The notes beneath the pieces were generated by a model. The model was not told the origin of the DNA. It saw nothing but the letters and a program-made list of their open reading frames with translations, and did not search any database. Position numbers and translations under genes: made by a program. 21,135 nucleotides of DNA from Prevotellaceae bacterium UBA7028 (GTDB lineage Bacteria; Bacteroidota; Bacteroidia; Bacteroidales; Bacteroidaceae), in assembly GCA_002494215.1 (NCBI GenBank), contig DLBF01000084.1, forward strand, positions 1-21,135, given 5' to 3'. Shown here in pieces: positions 16,122 to 21,135 of this stretch (its first letter is position 1; every line of letters starts with the position of its first letter).

Positions 16122-16351
16122 AGCGCAGAAGCCATGCTGCACGGCATACGTTTCTCCCTTTCCGATGGCCAGATGTTTGCATTATATCGCAGCCAAAGGC
16201 CCGGACTATTGAAATACTAACCACCTTTTTACAGCGACGAAAAACATAAGGCAAGGCTCTATGCCAAAGATTCTTATTTACATTACAGCCAAGGTTATCT
16301 GGAATTTCCTGTTCTGAATCTAATAATTAACAAACAACGAATAGAAAACCT

Positions 16352-17584
16352 ATGAACAAAAAACTAATGTATGTCATCATGGTCATAGCGGCCATGACAT
16401 CAATGACCAGTTGCGATGAAGAGGACTTCAAGAAAGCCTACGACGAAAAGACCTCTCTCGATTCTCCGTACATCTTCTCCGAAGGCTACCAGGACAAAAT
16501 AGTCCACGAGTACGACCTGGCCACACCTGCCACCGACTGGCTGAGCATGGTGAAGGACGAGACAAAGGTGTGCAAGCTGAGCATCCCCGGTACCCACGAC
16601 ACCATGACAGGCATGGGCTTCTACCAGCCCACGCTGAAGTATGTGTTCAACATGACGGCCATCAGTCAGCTGTCGACGCTTGAAGACCAGATGGCCTGCG
16701 GTCTGCGTTTCTTCGACATACGCCCCGTGGTGAGCATCGACACGTTGGCCACCGACCCGGCAGAGAAGCAGATACTGCGCCTGACACACGGCGTAAGCGA
16801 GATTGACTTCACTTTCGAGCAGACCATCGACCAGATGCAGGACTTCCTGAAAGCCCATCCGACGGAGTTCTTCATCGCCAAGCTGCAGGCCGACAACGGC
16901 ATGGAGAGCCAGAACAACTGGACTCTGCTGCTCAACAAGGTGCTGAGCAAGGATAAATACAAGGACCTGTTCGTCAAGCAGTGGCGTCCCGACCTCACCG
17001 TGGGCGAGATGCGAGGCAAGATACTGTGGCTGAGCCGCTACGACCTGCGTCCGCAGAACGACCTCTACCACTTTCCTATAGCTTACTGCGACTGGCCCGA
17101 CGAGGATCCCGACGTAGAAGAGAACCTCAATCCCGAGGCACAGCGCAACTGCGCCATTTACAACATGGATAATCCCGAGCTGAAGACTACGCTCTACAAG
17201 CAGGACTACTACAAAACCACCACCGAGAAGCGCATGAAGAACAAGCAGCAGACCGTCATCGAAATGATGCACAGCGCGCGCGAGGCCACCGCTTCAAACG
17301 ATAACAACATCTGGATAGTGAACCACTGCTCGGCCTACACCGAGGTGTCGCCACGCGGATATATCACCAATGCAGCCAACCTCCATCCGCTGGTCATCGA
17401 CGACCTGCTCAAGAACGAGGGCACCGTGGGCATCATGCCGATGGACATGGCCTGCCACGACTACGTGCATTGCGTCATCAACGGCGGTACGCCATACACC
17501 AGCGACTACCTCTACGGCTTCTATCCACTGAGCCAGTCGCTTACCAACCTGCTTATCAAGTCAAACAAAAAATTCTTCAAATAA
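16352..17584 (+). CDS. Phosphatidylinositol-specific phospholipase C X-domain lipoprotein
   Basis: The 410-residue protein has a lipoprotein signal (MNKKLMYVIM ... TSMTSC) with the lipidated Cys at residue 21. The PI-PLC X-domain begins at about residue 60: LSIPGTHDTMTG carries the first catalytic His (H82), GLRFFDIRP (117-125) the conserved Arg and Asp, and LRLTHG the second catalytic His (H146). Bacterial enzymes of this family cleave phosphatidylinositol or GPI anchors by a cyclic-phosphodiester route; some relatives act on other phosphodiesters. The lipid anchor places it in the outer or inner membrane, with Asp/Glu just after Cys (CDEED), a surface-export-like acidic patch of the kind described for Bacteroidota. 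The beta-barrel gene follows 22 bases later. A host or dietary phosphoinositide as substrate is inference. Confidence 0.88.
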   Translation: MNKKLMYVIMVIAAMTSMTSCDEEDFKKAYDEKTSLDSPYIFSEGYQDKIVHEYDLATPATDWLSMVKDETKVCKLSIPGTHDTMTGMGFYQPTLKYVFNMTAISQLSTLEDQMACGLRFFDIRPVVSIDTLATDPAEKQILRLTHGVSEIDFTFEQTIDQMQDFLKAHPTEFFIAKLQADNGMESQNNWTLLLNKVLSKDKYKDLFVKQWRPDLTVGEMRGKILWLSRYDLRPQNDLYHFPIAYCDWPDEDPDVEENLNPEAQRNCAIYNMDNPELKTTLYKQDYYKTTTEKRMKNKQQTVIEMMHSAREATASNDNNIWIVNHCSAYTEVSPRGYITNAANLHPLVIDDLLKNEGTVGIMPMDMACHDYVHCVINGGTPYTSDYLYGFYPLSQSLTNLLIKSNKKFFK

Positions 17585-17606
17585 TATTCTTAACGATAAC
17601 AAAGCT

Positions 17607-18446
17607 ATGAAACACGATATGCAAAGACTCATAATTCTCGTCGCGATAATGATTGCGGCAACAGGTGTCAAGGCTCAGGAAACCGACAAGATACATGCCG
17701 AGGACGGACTGTTCAACCATCTTTCTGTTGGTTTGAGCACCGGACTGACCGGCACCGGAGTAGATGTGGTGATGCCTGTTCACAAGATTGTTACCGTAAG
17801 GGCAGGCTTCTCAGGATGGGGTGTCGGCGACTTCAAGTTCAAGGCCATCAACAACGCCGCTGAAATCACACCGATGCAGATGGTGGAAGAAGATGCCGTG
17901 AGACGTTCAAAGATGGTTGACAAGGTGGAACTGGCCGCCAAGCCCAACTTCTGGAACTTCTTTGTACTGGGCGAGGTACACCCGTTCAAGAACCAGCCGT
18001 TCTATTTCTCGGCAGGTCTGTTCATCGGTAGCCAGAACTTCATCCACTTCCGCAACACCAACGACGGCGCACTGGGCTTCCTCTACGATGCCAACCAGAA
18101 GGTGGCAGAGTACAACCGCCTCTTCAATACCAACTATCCGCCAGTGGGAGTTAAGTTCGGCGACTATATCTTCACTGCCGACGAGAACGGCAACATCGAC
18201 GTGCGCATGAAGACTAACGCGGTGAAACCCTATGTCGGCGTCGGCTTCGGACAGCATCTGGCCAAGAAACATCGCGTCAGCCTGGCTGTTGATGCAGGTC
18301 TTCTGTTCTGGGGCACACCGAAATTCGTACTCAACGACAACACGGAAATCAAGTCATCAGGCAAGAATTCCGGTATCACCGGTGCCATATCCTGGTTGAA
18401 AGCCTGGCCAAACCTCCAAATACGAATAGCCTACAAAATCTTCTAA
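17607..18446 (+). CDS. Predicted outer-membrane beta-barrel protein
   Basis: The 279-residue protein has a signal peptide (LIILVAIMIAATGVKAQ) and alternating hydrophobic strands such as HLSVGLSTGLTGTGVDVVMP, KPYVGVGFGQHLA and VSLAVDAGLLFWG, ending in LQIRIAYKIF with a terminal Phe, typical of outer-membrane barrels recognised by BamA. About 10-12 strands fit this length. ATG at 17607 is used here; ATG at 17619 is a possible alternative and would still leave a full signal peptide. The gene starts 22 bases after the PI-PLC stop, so both are likely co-transcribed and the two products may share a site in the outer membrane. No specific family was recognised and no transport substrate can be given. 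Confidence 0.8.
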   Translation: MKHDMQRLIILVAIMIAATGVKAQETDKIHAEDGLFNHLSVGLSTGLTGTGVDVVMPVHKIVTVRAGFSGWGVGDFKFKAINNAAEITPMQMVEEDAVRRSKMVDKVELAAKPNFWNFFVLGEVHPFKNQPFYFSAGLFIGSQNFIHFRNTNDGALGFLYDANQKVAEYNRLFNTNYPPVGVKFGDYIFTADENGNIDVRMKTNAVKPYVGVGFGQHLAKKHRVSLAVDAGLLFWGTPKFVLNDNTEIKSSGKNSGITGAISWLKAWPNLQIRIAYKIF

Positions 18447-18459
18447 GAACAAGGGGAAT

Positions 18460-18551
18460 AAATGAAGAATGAGGAATGAAGAATGGAAATTACTCATTTC
18501 ATGAGCAAACTAAAACACATTCTTCACTCTTCATTTTTCATTCTTCATTCC
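18460..18551. repeat. Inverted arrays of a degenerate 7-bp unit (second copy)
   Basis: At 18460-18487 four 7-bp units read AAATGAA, GAATGAG, GAATGAA and GAATGGA. At 18518-18550 the opposite strand reads GAATGAA, GAATGAA, AAATGAA and GAGTGAA plus a partial unit. The arms pair perfectly over 13 bp (18473-18485 with 18539-18551), and other registers shifted by 7 are nearly as good. The element begins 14 bases after the barrel gene stop, so it lies in the 3' region of that operon and may help end its transcript. Confidence 0.85.
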
Positions 18552-18616
18552 TTATGCAGTTGTTCTAGTTCATGCATTATTTTCTGTTAAACATCATGTT
18601 TGTAAAGATATTTTCG

Positions 18617-18624
18617 TAACTTTG
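18617..18624 (+). promoter_or_regulatory. Predicted -7 box of the kinase-like gene
   Basis: TAACTTTG again matches TAnnTTTG and equals the box at lacI and at the 792-aa amylase. A TTTG at 18599-18602 is only 14 bases upstream, closer than usual. Transcription would start near 18630, about 16-20 bases before the first ATG codons. Confidence 0.5.
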
Positions 18625-18645
18625 TCACAGAATCATTAAAACATT

Positions 18646-19284
18646 ATGAATGATGACATTCTTGAATCAGTTTCACGAGGAAGTGACGAAGCGCAAGATA
18701 CGGAAAATCGCAGAATCGCAGAAATCGCCGATGAGCTCCATCGACTTTGCCAACTACATGAAACGCAATGTAGAACTGGCAAAAAAGATGTGACTCCATT
18801 CGAACGGGAACAACGAATGGCAGAACAAATGGCAAAGTCTGGTGGCTATTGGATTCCAATGGCGCAAATGTTCGACATTGGTGTCCCAGGTCCCTGTGGC
18901 AACGAAAACAGCACATACGTCACCGATGATGCTGTATATAAGGTAAACAACTTGATGAACAGCGGAAGCATAGTGGCTTTACTCCATAAGATACTGTTGC
19001 ATAACTTTCTGTTCCCCGATACCGCATATCAATTCCACGGATTCGCTGGCTTTGATGGCCGCAGCGTTCAGCCAGTATTTCGTCAAGTTCGGGTTGCGAA
19101 TGCAACTCCTGCCACACAAATTATGATTGACACCTATATGGCTGCCCTCGGTTTTGTGAAAACAGAAAACGAAGGACGTTTCTCCAATGGGCAATATATC
19201 GTTTGGGATGTTGTCCCCCGCAATGTTTTAGTCGATGCTGAAGGCGACATTTTTGTAGTTGACGCAGAAATCAAGCGTATTTGA
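18646..19284 (+). CDS. Protein-kinase-fold protein, polyvalent-protein-kinase type (5' end uncertain)
   Basis: The open frame gives 212 residues. The later part looks like a compact kinase fold of the kind described in polyvalent proteins of mobile elements: GNENSTYV (85-92) near VYKV with a candidate ATP-binding Lys (K99), the segment LLHKILLHNFLFPDTAYQFHGF written here as LLHKILLHN plus FPDT, then WDVVPRNV with catalytic-loop D188 and N193, and VVDAE with the metal-binding-like D206. About the first 46 residues in this frame are doubtful: hand counting gives G/C in only about 31% of third positions, against about 66% in the overlapping frame 18650-18793. The real N-terminus may come from that frame by -1 frameshifting at 18781-18787, or translation may start at ATG 18817. 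No toxin or phage neighbours are present. Target unknown. Confidence 0.6.
   Translation: MNDDILESVSRGSDEAQDTENRRIAEIADELHRLCQLHETQCRTGKKDVTPFEREQRMAEQMAKSGGYWIPMAQMFDIGVPGPCGNENSTYVTDDAVYKVNNLMNSGSIVALLHKILLHNFLFPDTAYQFHGFAGFDGRSVQPVFRQVRVANATPATQIMIDTYMAALGFVKTENEGRFSNGQYIVWDVVPRNVLVDAEGDIFVVDAEIKRI
18650..18793 (+). CDS. Overlapping 47-codon ORF, likely true N-terminal part of the kinase-like protein
   Basis: The frame starting ATG ATG at 18650 encodes MMTFLNQFHEEVTKRK ... SSIDFANYMKRNVELAKKM and then TGA at 18791-18793. It looks like real coding sequence: helical, balanced composition, and about 66% G/C at third positions by hand count, better than the overlapping frame that starts at 18646. 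It ends in GCA AAA AAG ATG TGA, with the slippery heptamer A AAA AAG in its own frame. A -1 shift there enters the kinase frame (… KK then DVTPFEREQ). It could also be a stand-alone small protein, or the 5' half of a gene broken by a recent 2-base (TG) duplication at ATGTGACT. Confidence 0.5.
   Translation: MMTFLNQFHEEVTKRKIRKIAESQKSPMSSIDFANYMKRNVELAKKM
18781..18820 (+). promoter_or_regulatory. Candidate -1 programmed ribosomal frameshift signal
   Basis: The heptamer A AAA AAG (18781-18787) is in the reading phase of the 18650 ORF. Eight bases later a perfect 7-bp stem forms (CCATTCG at 18796-18802 with CGAATGG at 18814-18820, 11-base loop). This is the layout of dnaX-type and IS-type frameshift sites. 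No strong Shine-Dalgarno-like stimulator was seen upstream. Confidence 0.45.
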
Positions 19285-19298
19285 TAGTATCAGATTAC

Positions 19299-19336
19299 AC
19301 AAGAGCAACATGCTGATGATGTTGCTCTTGTTTTTT
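19299..19336 (+). terminator. Strong Rho-independent terminator after the kinase-like gene
   Basis: A perfect 13-bp stem (19299-19311 with 19319-19331; core CAAGAGCAACAT / ATGTTGCTCTTG) with a 7-base loop runs into six T residues (19331-19336). It lies between two convergent genes. The minus-strand side lacks a T run, so its main role is on the plus strand. Confidence 0.92.
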
Positions 19337-19374
19337 ATTCTATTTGTCGTCAGTTCTCGACTCTATAGTTTCCT

Positions 19375-21135
19375 TCACTTCATCTGCTCCAGCAACCTTG
19401 CCAATCCGTCCAGATTGCGTGGGTCGGCATTCACGTCAAGCACAGTGCCATCACGGTCAATGAGTTTGTAGGTTGGGAAGGAGTGAACCTGAAGGAAATG
19501 CTCGATGGCACTCTGCTGGGATTCAGGCAGGTTGTAATGAACGACGTTGTCACCCACGAGGTTGTACTCCTTGATGACGTTCTTCCACGACTCATCATCG
19601 CTGCGATTGGCAAGGTAGAGATAGACGAGGTCGAAGTCTTTCAGTCGTTCGTATTCTTCCTGTGAGTGCGAAAGCGCCTCTTTGCATGGACCACACCATG
19701 TGCCCCAAATATCGAGAAGAATCAACTTGCCTCTATACGGCTCGGTGATTTTGCGTAATATCTTTTCTCCATCGCTCATGTCGGCTACTTCGTCAGCAGA
19801 CTTCAGATTTGCTGTATCTGAGAGGGAGCGTTTCTGAATGGCTACGTATTTATCATTCAGGTTTTTCAACACGGCAAGAGCCTGTGGCATCTTGACTAGA
19901 TGCTTCTCCACATGGTCAAGAACGAGAGAATCAAGTGGCTGACGGACGCCGTCAATCATTTCATAGAACATATGGGCAAAGAAGATGTCGCGCAGTGGAT
20001 ATTCGCATCCCACAGAGTCCAGCATTGCCTGAAGAATATCATCATTGCCTTGGTCTGGTAAGAAGTATTCAAGATAGTTGTTCATGAAATACGGGAAATC
20101 GTCATAAAGCGTGTAGGGCTTCGAGGCTTTCTTCCAGAATTCCTTGCCCACAAAGTCCACATAGTCCTGCGGCAGTTTGAAACCGGGCATGAAGTATTTG
20201 GCCTGCATCATCGATTCGGCCTGTATGTTCTGATACATGCCTTCCACATAGTCGATATACCGCTGCGAGAGCGTTGGATGCTCGGCTATTGTCTTTCGCA
20301 GTTCGGCCTCGCTTTGGGCGCGACTTCTGTCTGTCTGAGCCTTGAAATCCATCGCATCCACCTTACCGCCCTGGCTGATGTCTATGCGGTCGTGATGACC
20401 ACCCGATGGATGGGCCAACAACTCGTTCTGCAACCGCACGTTACCGCCCATCCACAATTTCTGCCCCGTCTTATAGTCGTACTGGAAGAAGTAAGTCTCG
20501 CCAGGCTCTACAACACTCATAATTTCCGTGCGGTGTTCGTCTAACCATACTTCCGAGGTATTGATGACGGGGAAGCGAAGTGTGAAGCGGCCCAGGGAGT
20601 CCATCTTGGCAAAGAATACTTCTTGCTCGTCGGTGATGATGCTGTTCCACGATATTCTGAATTCGCCGCCTTTCTGCCACTCCTCTTGGGGCATGTCCTT
20701 CAGCCAGCCTATGATGGTCACGCTGTCGCCATCCCTGTAGCCATTGTCTGCAAAGCCCGTGCGCATGTCTTTCGTAGGGTAGTCGGGCAGAGTTTCTGTA
20801 GTGATTAGGCTGCACGTTATCGGTTTCTGCTTGCCGACGGCAATGCTGCGATGCCCTTTCTTCTGCCTGCCGACCCTGATGGTTGTACCGTTCTTGCTTT
20901 GCAAACGATCTGAGGTCGGGCGGCTGATGGTCAGCGTGTAGGTATCCTTCTTCTCGGTTCGGGCAACGATGTCCCATACCATGTTGTCATAGATGACATG
21001 ATTCGCAGTGATGCCTATGAGCCAGTCACCCGTTTTCTCGTTGCGCCAGTAGGTGTCTGCAAGTGTACTCACTGCATTCTGCGCCCGCCCCGCCATTGCG
21101 ACGAGGGCAAACAAGATGGTGATGATGGTTTGCTT
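19375..21135 (-). CDS. TlpA-like thioredoxin-fold protein with long N-terminal region (partial, start off the right edge)
   Basis: The frame stays open to the right edge; the residues there read KQTIITILFALVAMAGRAQNA, a signal peptide whose Met must lie just outside. At least 586 residues are visible. The C-terminal thioredoxin fold (about the last 140 residues) has the redox motif WGTWCGPCKEA and the cis-Pro loop HSFPTY, with ILLDIWG before the motif, as in TlpA/ResA-type disulfide reductases. The preceding 440 residues include a beta-rich segment (SVTIIGWL ... GRFTLRFPV), like the DUF4369-type domains of related Bacteroidota proteins, and a helical segment. Such proteins act in the periplasm or at the inner face of the outer membrane as thiol-disulfide exchange factors; the partner is unknown. 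It converges on the kinase-like gene across a terminator. Confidence 0.88.
   Translation of the reverse strand, partial: KQTIITILFALVAMAGRAQNAVSTLADTYWRNEKTGDWLIGITANHVIYDNMVWDIVARTEKKDTYTLTISRPTSDRLQSKNGTTIRVGRQKKGHRSIAVGKQKPITCSLITTETLPDYPTKDMRTGFADNGYRDGDSVTIIGWLKDMPQEEWQKGGEFRISWNSIITDEQEVFFAKMDSLGRFTLRFPVINTSEVWLDEHRTEIMSVVEPGETYFFQYDYKTGQKLWMGGNVRLQNELLAHPSGGHHDRIDISQGGKVDAMDFKAQTDRSRAQSEAELRKTIAEHPTLSQRYIDYVEGMYQNIQAESMMQAKYFMPGFKLPQDYVDFVGKEFWKKASKPYTLYDDFPYFMNNYLEYFLPDQGNDDILQAMLDSVGCEYPLRDIFFAHMFYEMIDGVRQPLDSLVLDHVEKHLVKMPQALAVLKNLNDKYVAIQKRSLSDTANLKSADEVADMSDGEKILRKITEPYRGKLILLDIWGTWCGPCKEALSHSQEEYERLKDFDLVYLYLANRSDDESWKNVIKEYNLVGDNVVHYNLPESQQSAIEHFLQVHSFPTYKLIDRDGTVLDVNADPRNLDGLARLLEQMK

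Larger units (their letters stand above)
15667..16351. other. 685-base divergent spacer
   Basis: The left end holds the promoter of the 792-aa amylase (15723-15730) and a possible half-operator (15794-15808). The right end holds a good promoter (16092-16121) for the PI-PLC operon, followed by a leader of about 225 bases. I recognise nothing between about 15810 and 16090. Short open frames on both strands here lack homology-like features and are not called as genes. Confidence 0.7.

Noticed and set aside
16029..16220. 63-residue plus-strand ORF before the PI-PLC gene
   Set aside because: It starts upstream of the predicted transcription start and crosses the promoter; nothing in the sequence supports it.
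15955..16254. 99-residue minus-strand ORF in the spacer
   Set aside because: It overlaps the predicted PI-PLC promoter, its composition (many Arg, Lys, Cys) resembles translated non-coding DNA, and it has no promoter or recognisable motif.
16400..17272. 290-residue minus-strand ORF
   Set aside because: It is antisense to the PI-PLC gene, which has a lipobox and both catalytic His motifs.

Overview
The window looks like a chromosomal piece of a Bacteroidales bacterium, most likely Prevotella/Segatella-like. Reasons: a SusC/SusD outer-membrane pair, lipoproteins with Bacteroidota-type lipoboxes, promoters of the Bacteroidota TAnnTTTG type, no obvious Shine-Dalgarno sites, and secreted enzymes ending in a Prevotella-style tail (YTLSG ... 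GIYI..GKK). No rRNA, tRNA, CRISPR array, transposase or integrase was seen.

Left part (1-13290): an alpha-glucan (starch/maltodextrin) utilisation locus. A SusC-like transporter and a SusD-like lipoprotein (cut by the left edge) run leftward. A LacI-family regulator and an SLC45/maltose-type MFS permease run rightward from the same 247-base divergent control region, which holds a perfect 12-bp LacI-type palindrome exactly midway between two predicted -7 boxes. Facing this pair is a leftward 1817-residue secreted GH13 amylase with about four starch-binding modules, followed through an ATGA overlap by an 84-residue protein of unknown function. Upstream of it is a second, separately transcribed GH13 amylase (792 aa, to 15666) with a starch-binding-like module apparently inserted inside its catalytic barrel. 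The expected flow is: amylases cut starch outside the cell, SusC/SusD import oligosaccharides into the periplasm, the MFS carrier moves maltose-type sugars inward, and the LacI protein senses them.

Middle (15667-18446): a 685-base spacer, then a PI-PLC X-domain lipoprotein and an outer-membrane beta-barrel protein, probably one operon.

Right part (18560-21135): a protein-kinase-fold gene of the type known from polyvalent proteins, whose 5' end appears to be encoded in another frame joined by an A AAA AAG slippery heptamer and hairpin (programmed -1 frameshift, or a recent frameshift mutation). A strong terminator follows, and a convergent TlpA/thioredoxin-like lipid- or envelope-side reductase is cut at its N-terminus by the right edge.

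Two intergenic sites (13188-13287 and 18460-18551) hold inverted arrays of degenerate 7-bp units (GAATGAA-like); they are the most unusual non-coding structure here.
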